From: Pacificispira spongiicola
Lineage (GTDB): Bacteria > Pseudomonadota > Alphaproteobacteria > UBA8366 > Aestuariispiraceae
Reading direction: 5' to 3'
Length of the DNA: 64,000 nt
Assembly (NCBI RefSeq): GCF_012926505.1
Contig: NZ_JABBNT010000003.1
Span: 496,001 to 560,000, forward strand
The notes below the pieces were generated by a model, which saw only the letters and a program-made list of their open reading frames with translations, did not search any database and was not told where the DNA came from. Below, one piece after another: positions 54,502 to 62,527 of the stretch (position 1 is its first letter; each line of letters begins with the position of its first letter). The position numbers and the translations under genes were made by a program.

Positions 54502-54902
54502 ATTCTCTTTCTCTCGCTCCATTCCAGAAAAACAGCGATCTCATGATCGCTATATCCAAGGAGTTTCCCCATTTCAGCGCATATTTTTGGCACCGCTTCT
54601 GACCAATGATCGAAGTGCAGGTTCGAAAGTTCATGGGCTCGTTCGATACGCCAAACCTCGTTAGGCAGGGCATAGTAGAGTTCTCGAAACGTGTATTTTC
54701 CGTCGAGAGTTTCCTTTAGATATTCTCGTTTGATGATTCTCCCTGATCGGACATGCGGTTCGAACTTTGCATCCGGCCAATGAAACGATGGAGACACAAC
54801 ATCCGCGAACATTGCGAGCGGTTTGATGCCTTTGAGCATCAGTTCCAACTCGCGGCGTTCATGCGGGCCAATTTCCGGCGGCACGTATGGGCGATTGTTC
54901 AT
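54492..54902 (-). CDS. Hypothetical protein, low GC, convergent to phage genes
   Basis: A 136-residue soluble protein with no family I recognise. It is rich in charged and aromatic residues (LHFDHWSEAVPKICAEMGKL, VFLEWSERKRMER). It is the only minus-strand gene in the cassette and is AT-rich like its convergent neighbour. Genes of this kind at prophage ends are often lysogenic-conversion or anti-phage cargo; here that is only a suggestion. Its upstream gap (54903-55055) holds AT-rich segments that may contain its promoter. Confidence 0.55.
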   Translation of the reverse strand: MNNRPYVPPEIGPHERRELELMLKGIKPLAMFADVVSPSFHWPDAKFEPHVRSGRIIKREYLKETLDGKYTFRELYYALPNEVWRIERAHELSNLHFDHWSEAVPKICAEMGKLLGYSDHEIAVFLEWSERKRMER

Positions 54903-55055
54903 TGAACGACCATCCCGGCAACGAAAAAAGCGGTGGCGGTCTTAAAGTAACCCAAATCTCTCATTAACGTTCATATGGTTTGTGTTTGGGCGACGTGAAA
55001 TGCGGAAGGCTCCTTTTAAATGTTAAGGTCAAATCGCAGGTGAGGTCGAGCAGGT

Positions 55056-55520
55056 ATGATAGCCCGTTTTCCATTAAGTATATTTGTCGCGGGCTTGATC
55101 CTGTCGGTTCTCCTCACCGCTTGCATCGGCTATGGGGTTTCCGGGCAGTATCCGCGTTGGGCGTTTGCGGGAGATGTGGTCGCATTGATACCCTTTCTGA
55201 CAGTTATTTTTGCGGCTGGATTTATCCCGTCGGTCTTATTGGCGTTGGCCGTGTCGATGCGTTTGGCGAGGGCGTCCAAGATAGTCTTTTCGACCGGTGT
55301 GATCCTGTCGGCATTCGTGGCTGCATTTCTAGGATATGCGGCGATGATGCACGATCCGCAGTGGGAATATTCCGGCGATCTCGCCCACTTTGCCGGGTTT
55401 CTCGGGCTTAACTTCGGAATCGCACTGTGCCCGTTCGTAATTTTGACAACCATTGTAGAGCTTTTTTGCCGATATCGATCTCCCAATCCACCTGTTAAAG
55501 AGCCGATGGATGCGCACTAA
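55056..55520 (+). CDS. Four-helix membrane protein of unknown function
   Basis: A 154-residue protein with about four hydrophobic segments (near residues 5-28, 40-65, 78-98 and 108-135) and short loops containing PRWAFAGD and PQWEYSGD, two similar motifs that suggest an internal duplication of a two-helix unit. A short proline-rich tail ends it. No family recognised. It is low in GC relative to flanking host genes and may be the right-hand end of the acquired region. Confidence 0.6.
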   Translation: MIARFPLSIFVAGLILSVLLTACIGYGVSGQYPRWAFAGDVVALIPFLTVIFAAGFIPSVLLALAVSMRLARASKIVFSTGVILSAFVAAFLGYAAMMHDPQWEYSGDLAHFAGFLGLNFGIALCPFVILTTIVELFCRYRSPNPPVKEPMDAH

Positions 55521-55532
55521 GCGACCCGCCCG

Positions 55533-56333
55533 TTACCGTCGGGCGACGAGTGTGTAGCTCATCGGGATTTGCGCAGCGCGGCCTTCGTAGATGTCGTATT
55601 CCGGTTCGCGGATCGAATAGGGGTGTTCGGTCAGGCGTTCCAGGGTCATGCCAGACCCGATACAGGCGCTGACGATGTCGCCCAGCGTATGGATAAACCA
55701 GTGACTGGGTGCGCCTTCGCCGTGGTCGATCCCGTCATAGGTGATGGTTTCGGAGGAAATATGCGGGCCGCGGTCGAAATAGCTGAAGGCCGGTTCGAAC
55801 GGTGTGTCGGATGCCGGATCGAAAACCTCCATGAACGGATGGGTTTCATAGACTACCAGGACTGCGCCCGGCGCCATCAGCCCCGCGACGATGCGGAAGA
55901 ACCGATCCAGATCCGGCATCCAGCTCAGGACACCGATGGTAATCAGCGCCAGATCGTATGTTCCCAATCCGTCCGGCAGGTCGTAGATGTCGGCTTCCAA
56001 TAGCGTCGGGGTCAATTTGGCGGCCTCCGCCAATTGCCGTCCCTGGGCCAGGAACCCGGCGGCCTGATCGATGCCCAGGGCGGGCACGGCCCCCAGCGAT
56101 GCCAGCGACAGCAGTTCGCGGGCATTGTTGCAGCCGATCTGAACCGCTCGGCGACCCTCGACCCCGATGGCGCGCAGGGTGTCGGTCAGGCTGTCGTCCA
56201 GCACGGAAAAGCCCGGCTTGCCCGCCGCGGCAAGCAAACGCTCCCAGTCTTCCCCCGTCGCATGCAGCGGGGCGGAGGCTTCCCAAGCGGCCTTGTTCGC
56301 CTGGGTGGCGGTCTTGATACTGCTGTCTGTCAT
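55533..56333 (-). CDS. Class I SAM-dependent methyltransferase
   Basis: A 266-residue methyltransferase. Motif I is weakly conserved (RRAVQIGCNNARELLSLASL near residue 75), followed by GIDQAAGFLAQGRQLAE and LDRFFRIVAGLMAPGAVLVV at the usual later positions. The N-terminus (NKAAWEASAPLH) is typical of small-molecule methyltransferases. The substrate is unknown. It follows the diguanylate cyclase gene by 5 nt on the same strand. Its stop lies within a CGCCCG/CGGGCG hairpin (55527-55545) shared with the convergent membrane protein gene. Confidence 0.82.
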   Translation of the reverse strand: MTDSSIKTATQANKAAWEASAPLHATGEDWERLLAAAGKPGFSVLDDSLTDTLRAIGVEGRRAVQIGCNNARELLSLASLGAVPALGIDQAAGFLAQGRQLAEAAKLTPTLLEADIYDLPDGLGTYDLALITIGVLSWMPDLDRFFRIVAGLMAPGAVLVVYETHPFMEVFDPASDTPFEPAFSYFDRGPHISSETITYDGIDHGEGAPSHWFIHTLGDIVSACIGSGMTLERLTEHPYSIREPEYDIYEGRAAQIPMSYTLVARR

Positions 56334-56338
56334 GGTCG

Positions 56339-57625
56339 TTACGCCGCGAGGGTGAAGTTGTTCTTGCCGGATTTCTTGACCGTATACATGGCCTTGTCGG
56401 CGGCGGAAAGCAGCGCATCCATGTTCGTGCCGTCCTTGGGATAGACGGCAACACCGATGCTGGCGCCGATATGGGCGACGTCGCCGCCGCCGATATCGAT
56501 CGGCTTCGCGATTTCCCGTAACAGTTTCTTGGCCAGCGGTTCGATATCCGCTTCCGTCTTGATGCCGGTTTGCAACATCACGAATTCGTCCCCGCCGATT
56601 CGGGCGACGAGATCGGAATCGCGCTTCACCCGGTCCATGCGTTGTGCGGCCTCTTTCAAGACGGCATCGCCCGCATCGTGGCCGAAGGTGTCGTTCACGG
56701 ATTTGAATCCGTCCAGGTCGATAAACATGACGGCCAGACTTTCCCCATCGCGTCGGGCGAGGTTCATCAAGGTGCCGCTGATATCCTGAAACAGGTTCAG
56801 GCTGGGGAGGCCGGTCAGCGTGTCGTAGAAGGCGAGCATACGCATCTCCTCCTTCAACTCCTCCTCCGATTTCAGGGCGACCAGCAGTTCCGTGACGTCG
56901 TATTCCGCGACCAGCAACAGGAAATCGCCGGTCAGCGGATGCCGCGTCATGCGGATATCCAGCGTATGGTCGCGCAGCCCCTCGCCGGTCCGCATGCGGT
57001 AGGTCCAGCGTCCGCCTTTTTCGTCTTTCGCGCGCGTCAGGCAGGCGGCCCCTTCCTCCGGGTCTTCAAAGCGCGCGGCGAATTCGGTGATCGGCTTGGG
57101 CAGGTCCTGGGCGTGGATATGTTTATACGCCTCCGTCGCCGCCGGGTTTTCGATCACCGGCGTGCCGTTCAGGGTGAAGCTGGTGACCAGGACATGGGTG
57201 TAGCGCGCGGCTTCCACCAGCAGCAGGTTTTCCGGCGTGTCGCCCAGATTCACGTCTTCGTTGATATAGGCGATGATCGCGCGGTGACGGTCCGGTCCCA
57301 CGGTCACGGCCCGGTGCTTCATATGCAGCGTCTTCGGTTTGCCGTTCGGATAGGTCGTCCAGGGATCGATCGTCAGGCCCTGTTTCACGGCCAGATCGAA
57401 GGTCTGCTGCGTGCGGTCTCGCGCGCCCTGGGTATCGCCCGACAGATCCTTGTTGATCAACTGGTCCAGCGTGTCCAGGCCCCAGAAATCCAAGGCGGGT
57501 TTATTGCCCCACCACCAGCCGTGCTTATCCAGATCGAAAATCCAGACGACATCGGGAATCAATTCGTAAAGCCGCAATTCGTCGTGGCTTTCGATGTGGA
57601 CCAAGTGGCTGTAGTCGGCGTCCAT
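56339..57625 (-). CDS. Diguanylate cyclase with PAS-like sensor region
   Basis: A 428-residue c-di-GMP synthase. Residues 10-130 and about 140-260 look like two PAS-type sensor domains (LYELIPDVVWIFDLDKHGWW; FTLNGTPVIENPAATEAYKH). The GGDEF domain occupies about 265-425 and has the intact active site RIGGDEFVML. An RDSD inhibitory site lies exactly five residues before it, so product feedback is expected. There is no membrane helix. The ATG at 57625 starts the PAS region; an upstream continuation has no family similarity. Divergent from the acyl-CoA ligase gene. Confidence 0.88.
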   Translation of the reverse strand: MDADYSHLVHIESHDELRLYELIPDVVWIFDLDKHGWWWGNKPALDFWGLDTLDQLINKDLSGDTQGARDRTQQTFDLAVKQGLTIDPWTTYPNGKPKTLHMKHRAVTVGPDRHRAIIAYINEDVNLGDTPENLLLVEAARYTHVLVTSFTLNGTPVIENPAATEAYKHIHAQDLPKPITEFAARFEDPEEGAACLTRAKDEKGGRWTYRMRTGEGLRDHTLDIRMTRHPLTGDFLLLVAEYDVTELLVALKSEEELKEEMRMLAFYDTLTGLPSLNLFQDISGTLMNLARRDGESLAVMFIDLDGFKSVNDTFGHDAGDAVLKEAAQRMDRVKRDSDLVARIGGDEFVMLQTGIKTEADIEPLAKKLLREIAKPIDIGGGDVAHIGASIGVAVYPKDGTNMDALLSAADKAMYTVKKSGKNNFTLAA

Positions 57626-57764
57626 GGGTCTTCGCCCGGCTATCCGTTCCGCTTTCCTGTAGCGACTATAACCTAATTTCGGGAAGCACAATCCAGTCTC
57701 TTTCCCTTTTCCGATCCCTGCGGCAGAGTTCCGGACAACGATCAAAAGTTCGGGAGACGCCGCC

Positions 57765-59408
57765 ATGACCGCACATCCGTTCGAAACCGGATTGGACGCC
57801 AATGCCGCCAATTATACGGCGCTGTCACCCTTGAGCTTCCTGAAGCGCGCGGCGGCGGTATTCCCGGACGGCGATGCCGTGGTGCATGGCGACACCGTCT
57901 ATTCCTGGTCCGAAACCGAGGCGCGTTGCCGCCGGCTGGCATCCGCGCTGGCCAAACGCGGAATCGGTAAGGGGGACACGGTGTCCGTCATGGCGCCGAA
58001 CATCCCCGCGCTGTATGAGGCGCATTTCGGTGTCCTGATGCTGGGCGCGGTGCTGAACGCGTTGAATACGCGCCTGGATGCGGCGGCGATCGCCTTCATG
58101 CTGGGCCATGGCGATGCAAAGGTGCTGATCACCGACCGGGAGTTTTCCGCCACGATTTCCGAGGCACTGGCGATCCTGAAAAGCCAGACGGGTCGGGATT
58201 TGGTCGTCATCGATATCGACGACCCGCTGGCCGCCGCGCCTGGACAATTGCTGGGGGAAATGGACTACGAGGCCTTCCTGGATACCGGCGATGCGGATTT
58301 TGCGTATGGCCCGCCCGCCGACGAATGGCAGGCAGTGTCCCTGAATTATACCAGCGGCACGACCGGCAATCCGAAAGGCGTCGTTTATCACAGCCGGGGA
58401 GCCTATTTGCTGGCCATGGGGAATATCGTCACCTGGGGCATCGGCAAGGGCGCGCGTTATCTGTGGACCCTGCCGATGTTCCACTGCAACGGTTGGTGCT
58501 TCCCCTGGACCCTGGCCGCCATCGCGGGCACCAGCGTTTGCCTGCGTCAGGTCACGGCGAAGGGGATTTTCGACGCCATCGCGGATAAGGGCGTCACCCA
58601 TTTCTGCGGCGCACCCATCGTCTTGGGCATGGTCATCAACGCGAAACCGGAAGACCGCCGCGACTTGCCGCGTCAGGTGGAGGCGATGACCGCGGCCGCA
58701 CCGCCCCCTGCCGCCGTCCTGCAACGGATGGAGGAGGAAGGCTTCCGCATCACCCATGTCTATGGCCTGACGGAAGTCTACGGGCCCGCCGTCGTCTGCG
58801 ATTGGCACACCGAATGGGATGCATTGGAGCCGGAGGCCCGCGCCCGCAAGAAAGCGCGTCAGGGTGTGAACTATCACGTGTTGGAAAGCCTGATCGTCGC
58901 CGACCCGACGACGCTGGAACCGGTGCCGCAGGACGGCAAGACGCTGGGCGAGGTCATGTTCCGCGGCAATGTGGTGATGCGCGGCTATCTGAAAAACGAG
59001 AAGGCGACCAAGGAAGCCTTCGAGGGTGGCTGGTTCCATTCCGGCGATTTGGGGGTCTGGCATCCCGACGGCTATATCGAACTGAAGGACCGGTCGAAGG
59101 ACATCATCATTTCCGGCGGGGAGAATATCTCCACCATCGAGGTGGAGGACGTCCTGTATCGCCATCCCAAGATCCTGGAAGCCGCCGTGGTCGCGAAGCC
59201 GAACGAAAAATGGGGCGAAACGCCCTGTGCCTTCGTCACCCTGCGCGATGGGGCGGAGGCGACGGCGGAGGAGATCATCGCCTTCACCCGCGATCACCTG
59301 GCCCATTTCAAATGCCCGCGTCACGTCGTCTTCGGGCCGCTGCCCAAGACGTCGACGGGGAAGGTCCAGAAATTCGTCCTGCGCGAACAGGCCGTCGCGG
59401 CGACGTAA
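57765..59408 (+). CDS. Acyl-CoA synthetase (AMP-dependent ligase)
   Basis: Activates a carboxylic acid to its acyl-CoA through an acyl-adenylate, 547 residues. The P-loop is NYTSGTTGNPKGVVYHSRGA near residue 195, and the adenylate motif YGLTEVYGP lies near 328. The hinge Asp is in SGDLGVWHPDGYIELKDRSK, followed by SGGENIS, and the catalytic Lys is in KTSTGKVQK near the C-terminus. It belongs to the medium/short-chain acyl-CoA synthetase branch; the acid is unknown. GGGAGA precedes the ATG. It is followed after 24 nt by a class IV aminotransferase. Confidence 0.92.
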   Translation: MTAHPFETGLDANAANYTALSPLSFLKRAAAVFPDGDAVVHGDTVYSWSETEARCRRLASALAKRGIGKGDTVSVMAPNIPALYEAHFGVLMLGAVLNALNTRLDAAAIAFMLGHGDAKVLITDREFSATISEALAILKSQTGRDLVVIDIDDPLAAAPGQLLGEMDYEAFLDTGDADFAYGPPADEWQAVSLNYTSGTTGNPKGVVYHSRGAYLLAMGNIVTWGIGKGARYLWTLPMFHCNGWCFPWTLAAIAGTSVCLRQVTAKGIFDAIADKGVTHFCGAPIVLGMVINAKPEDRRDLPRQVEAMTAAAPPPAAVLQRMEEEGFRITHVYGLTEVYGPAVVCDWHTEWDALEPEARARKKARQGVNYHVLESLIVADPTTLEPVPQDGKTLGEVMFRGNVVMRGYLKNEKATKEAFEGGWFHSGDLGVWHPDGYIELKDRSKDIIISGGENISTIEVEDVLYRHPKILEAAVVAKPNEKWGETPCAFVTLRDGAEATAEEIIAFTRDHLAHFKCPRHVVFGPLPKTSTGKVQKFVLREQAVAAT

Positions 59409-59432
59409 TCGGTCAATCAGGAGACACCCCAT

Positions 59433-60371
59433 ATGACCACCCAAGAACGGCTGACCTATCTGAACGGCAGCTTCGTCCCGGAGAGCCGGGCGCTCCTTTC
59501 CTTCCGCGATGCGGGCTTCGTCTACGGCGATTCCGTTTTCGACACGGCCCGGACCTTCAACGGCAAGATTTTCAAGTTGAAGGAACATGTCGATCGGCTG
59601 TTCGAAAGCCTGGACTATATCCGCTTGGATATCGGCATGGATCGGCAGGAAGTGTTCGACGCGACGGAAGAGCTGGTCGCGCGGAACCGGCATCTGCTCG
59701 GCCCGGACGAGGATTATTGGGTGTCGCAACGCGTATCGCGCGGGGCGAATGCCATCGACGGGGAACCGCCGATCCAGGACGGCCCGACCGTAGTGATCGA
59801 ATGCACGCCCCTGCCGCTGCGCGCACGCGCAACCATGTTCCGGGACGGGATCGACGCGGTCATCGCGCCCTTGAAACGCATCCCGCCGGAAGCTTTGAGC
59901 CCGAATGCGAAGACCAACAACTATCTGAATTCCAAATTGGCGCAGATGGAAGTCACGGCGATCCGGCCGGGAGCCTGGGCGCTGCAACTGGACATCCGCG
60001 GCTATATCGCGGAAGGCATCGGCTGCAACGCGTTCTTCGTGAAGGACGGCACCGTCTATACGCCGCGCACGGATTATGTCTTGCCGGGCATTAGCCGCGC
60101 CGTGGTGTTGGACCTGTGTCGGGACCACAATATCCCGGCAGTGGAGATGGATATCTCCTACCAATTCGCGGCCAATGCGCAGGAAGCGTTCTTCACGTCG
60201 ACCAGCCTATGCCTATGTCCGCTGCGCAGCCTGAACGGCCGCAATTATCTGGGTATGGCCGGGCCCGTGGCAAAACGCTTGCTGGGTCTGTATTCCGACC
60301 TGGCCGGGCTGGATATCGCCGGGCAATATCTGGCGCATCTGCGCGCCGGTGCCGGAGGCACGGGATTCTGA
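59433..60371 (+). CDS. Class IV aminotransferase (branched-chain/D-amino-acid type)
   Basis: PLP enzyme of fold type IV with 312 residues. The N-terminal block LTYLNGSFVPESRALLSFRD leads to GFVYGDSVFDTARTFNG. The Schiff-base Lys is in NNYLNSKLAQMEVT near residue 170, and EGIGCNAFFVKDGTVYTP and the LCLCPLRSLNG region bind the cofactor phosphate. It could act on branched-chain, D-amino or aminodeoxychorismate-type substrates. AGGAGA precedes the start. The 3' end carries a 26-bp tandem duplication that adds a second stop. Confidence 0.88.
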   Translation: MTTQERLTYLNGSFVPESRALLSFRDAGFVYGDSVFDTARTFNGKIFKLKEHVDRLFESLDYIRLDIGMDRQEVFDATEELVARNRHLLGPDEDYWVSQRVSRGANAIDGEPPIQDGPTVVIECTPLPLRARATMFRDGIDAVIAPLKRIPPEALSPNAKTNNYLNSKLAQMEVTAIRPGAWALQLDIRGYIAEGIGCNAFFVKDGTVYTPRTDYVLPGISRAVVLDLCRDHNIPAVEMDISYQFAANAQEAFFTSTSLCLCPLRSLNGRNYLGMAGPVAKRLLGLYSDLAGLDIAGQYLAHLRAGAGGTGF

Positions 60372-60395
60372 AAGCTGCCGGAGGCACGGGATTCT
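60351..60395. repeat. Tandem 19-nt repeat with 26-nt period over a stop codon
   Basis: A 19-nt sequence (GCCGGAGGCACGGGATTCT) occurs at 60351-60369 and again at 60377-60395. The aminotransferase stop TGA lies right after the first copy; the second copy is followed by TAA. It looks like a recent slippage duplication of the gene's last codons. Confidence 0.85.
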
Positions 60396-60485
60396 AAGCG
60401 CATCCGGAAATGCCGACAGGGTCATTCTTCCGAGACCGGCGGTGGGCGCCGTCCCGGAAGAAATCCGTTTAAAATCCGTCTGGGA

Positions 60486-60842
60486 TCAATCCCGGGCGAG
60501 GGCGCGCATCATCTCCGCGACCTTGCTTTGCAGGCGTTCGTCGCCGATCCGCTGCCAGTCGCGCGCCACCTTGGATGCCTTCACGTTCAGCGGGCCGCCC
60601 GTTTCGATTTCCTTGCCCGCGGCCTTGCCCAATCCGTCGAAGAAAGACGCGACCGGCACGTCGAGGACGTCGGCGATCTGAACCAGACGCGAGGACCCCA
60701 TGCGGTTGGTGCCGCGTTCGTATTTCTGAATCTGTTGGAAACTTACGCCGACCTTCTCTCCCAACGCTTGTTGGGAAAGGCCCCGTCGGATGCGGAGTTC
60801 TCGGACGCGATTGCCTACTGTTACATCGACTGGATGCGGCAT
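60486..60842 (-). CDS. Cro/CI-type helix-turn-helix regulator
   Basis: A 118-residue regulator with an HTH_3 domain (GNRVRELRIRRGLSQQALGE, VSFQQIQKYERGTNRMGSSR) at residues 10-66 and a helical C-terminal tail (ERLQSKVAEMMRALARD) that may mediate dimerisation. It resembles the small XRE regulators widespread in alphaproteobacteria. The ATG at 60842 places the HTH normally. Its upstream gap is a conspicuous AT-rich region. Confidence 0.88.
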   Translation of the reverse strand: MPHPVDVTVGNRVRELRIRRGLSQQALGEKVGVSFQQIQKYERGTNRMGSSRLVQIADVLDVPVASFFDGLGKAAGKEIETGGPLNVKASKVARDWQRIGDERLQSKVAEMMRALARD

Positions 60843-61265
60843 TGTATCTGTACCCACCGTTTTATGATTTTGAGGGCCGGGGACTAGGCGCCACGGCTGC
60901 ACGTGAGATCGAGTGCTTCAAACCTAAAGCATACGGCGCGTGCCGCAGAATTCAGACAGCGATTCCAAGTGATTGCAATTCAAATAAGTAAATTATTCGG
61001 CATTTTCGCTAATGTTCAATCAATGCCACATGATGAATCAAAAAATACTACCTAAAAAAGCCGAAAAAACTATCCATTGTTTCAGTTTTGAAAGTAAAAC
61101 AATTATTTCGAGTAGTGTATGCATGATCGTATATTATACCACTGGCTGTGCCGGGTATATTACGTGCGTCCACTATTTGACAGGTTCTGTGCCGCCTCCC
61201 CACCCCACAGGTTCCGGTTGCGGAGCGGGAATGGGGAGGCGAGCAGAAAGGGTTCAGGTCCCGCG
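60843..61265. other. 423-bp gap, AT-rich core with a 9-bp stem
   Basis: From about 60950 to 61180 the DNA is strongly AT-rich against a GC-rich genome, with runs of A and T and TATATTATACC near 61129. A 9-bp perfect stem, GCCTCCCCA (61194-61202) with TGGGGAGGC (61232-61240), follows. It should hold the regulator's minus-strand promoter and could encode a small RNA on the plus strand. No protein gene is convincing. Confidence 0.45.
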
Positions 61266-61433
61266 TCAGCGTTCCTGAAGTGTGTGTAGCTCATCTTTGA
61301 TTTGGAGTTTTTGCTTCTTGAGAGCGTGTAACACCGCCTCGTCCGGCATCGGGCGCGTGGCCTCGGAATGCAGACGCTGATCGATTTGGGCATGTTTGAA
61401 TTTCAAACTTTCGATACGTTCAACGGTGCTCAT
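61266..61433 (-). CDS. DUF465 (YdcH-like) small protein
   Basis: A 55-residue all-helical protein: STVERIESLKFKHAQIDQRL, then HSEATRPMPDEAVLHALKKQ, then KLQIKDELHTL. This antiparallel helical-hairpin pattern, with LKxxKLxIKDEL at the end, is the DUF465 signature. GGGAGA lies upstream of the ATG at 61433. It is a short gene easily missed, and such genes commonly neighbour ubiX in alphaproteobacteria. Function unknown; coiled-coil packing suggests protein binding. Confidence 0.85.
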   Translation of the reverse strand: MSTVERIESLKFKHAQIDQRLHSEATRPMPDEAVLHALKKQKLQIKDELHTLQER

Positions 61434-61909
61434 CAGAACATTCTCCCATGGTTTGATTCATCCATTAACGGCCCGGCATTCCGGCACCGTTTCGGCCCGA
61501 CCCCAATGGCGTGATCCCAGCCGGGGCGATCCTCAAGGGAGCGAACGGCCAAACCTGAAATCGCACGGCTGAACACCGTCGATACAGCGTCCGATGATGC
61601 CGTTTCGATCTGAAGAGCGTCCTCCTTTCCGTATGCTCAATCGGGTTGCCGGCCAGAACGGCCCGGACCAACCCGAACGTCGTCGGATGCGGTCCGTATG
61701 CTCCCAATCGGCGGAGCCGACCCTGCTTTCGCGCCGGATCGGTCCGGTTCTCCCGACACGTCGAAGGCTTGGTGCGATCCCGCCAGGAAGCGCCCGCGCC
61801 GACGCGCGTCGAACCGTCCCGACCGTTGAATAGCCGCGATTGGACTATCCACGCGGAAGAGGTATGTTCCACGATACTACAGTGGCAACGGATGTGAAGG
61901 GTGAATCGG
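61434..61909. other. 476-bp gap between DUF465 and ubiX
   Basis: GC-rich DNA between divergent genes. A minus-strand reading of about 157 residues exists but is Arg/His-rich with no recognisable fold and overlaps the ubiX start, so I do not call it. A TCCGTATGCTC motif occurs twice (near 61628 and 61694). It should contain promoters for both neighbours; none stands out. Confidence 0.4.
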
Positions 61910-62527
61910 ATGAGCGCGCGGAGATTGATCGTCGGCATCAGCGGCGCTTCGGGCGCGGTTTATGGAATCCGCATGCTGGAAGCCTTGCGCGACGCCGGTG
62001 TGGAAACCCACCTTATCCTGTCGAAAGCCGCCGAAATGACCTTGGCCTACGAAACGGATTTGAAGCCGCGCGACCTGCGCGCTCTTGCCGCGGCGTCCTA
62101 TGCCATCGGCGATGTCGGCGCACCGTGTTCCAGCGGCTCCTTCCCCAGTGACGGGATGGTGATCGCGCCCTGTTCGATGAAGACCGTGGCCGAAATCGCC
62201 ACCGGCGTGACCGGCAATTTGTTGAGCCGCGCCGCGGATGTGGTGTTGAAGGAACGGCGGCGCCTCGTCCTCATGGCGCGGGAAACGCCGCTGACGGCGG
62301 TGCATCTGCGCAACATGCTGACCGTGACGGAAATGGGCGGAATCGTCGCGCCGCCGGTCCCCGCTTTCTATGCCCGGCCGGACAGTCTGGACGATATGGT
62401 CGACCATTCCGTCGGGCGGGTGCTGGACCTTTTCGGCATCGACAGCGACCTCGTCCGGCGCTGGAAGACGGCGCCGGACGGTCGGGCGGCGGGCGATCAG
62501 GCGGCGGGCGATCAGGCGGCGGGATAA
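61910..62527 (+). CDS. ubiX: Flavin prenyltransferase UbiX
   Basis: Makes prenylated FMN, the cofactor of UbiD decarboxylases in ubiquinone synthesis, from FMN and dimethylallyl phosphate. The 205 residues have the flavin-binding VGISGASGAVYGIRMLEALR, the VIAPCSMKTVAEIATGVTGN loop, and LVLMARETPLTAVHLRNMLT, all invariant in the family. The ATG at 61910 is preferred over the GTG at 61901, as GAAGG lies 9 nt upstream. The last residues are a repeat (AAGDQAAGDQAAG) that exceeds the usual family end and overlaps the convergent IclR gene. Confidence 0.94.
   Translation: MSARRLIVGISGASGAVYGIRMLEALRDAGVETHLILSKAAEMTLAYETDLKPRDLRALAAASYAIGDVGAPCSSGSFPSDGMVIAPCSMKTVAEIATGVTGNLLSRAADVVLKERRRLVLMARETPLTAVHLRNMLTVTEMGGIVAPPVPAFYARPDSLDDMVDHSVGRVLDLFGIDSDLVRRWKTAPDGRAAGDQAAGDQAAG
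62486..62524. repeat. 15-bp tandem repeat at the ubiX 3' end
   Basis: Two full copies and one partial copy of GCGGCGGGCGATCAG span 62486-62524. They encode the AAGDQ repeats at the C-terminus of UbiX, and the last partial copy overlaps the convergent IclR stop. The unit is prone to slippage, so copy number may vary between strains. Confidence 0.85.

Noticed and set aside
54980-55411. Cys/Gly/Arg-rich frame overlapping the four-helix membrane protein
   Set aside because: The alternative frame gives coherent membrane helices and its own start; this one has no plausible fold.
44001-55520. Attachment sites or a tRNA target flanking the phage-like cassette
   Set aside because: No tRNA gene, integrase or direct repeat pair was found by eye at 43.9-44.35 kb or 54.9-55.5 kb.
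61194-61265. 6S RNA
   Set aside because: There is a stem, but I cannot identify the large central bubble or closing helix of 6S RNA; kept only as an unnamed structured region.
61465-61938. 157-codon minus-strand frame between DUF465 and ubiX
   Set aside because: Arg/His-rich, no recognisable domain, overlaps the ubiX start and lacks a good ribosome site.
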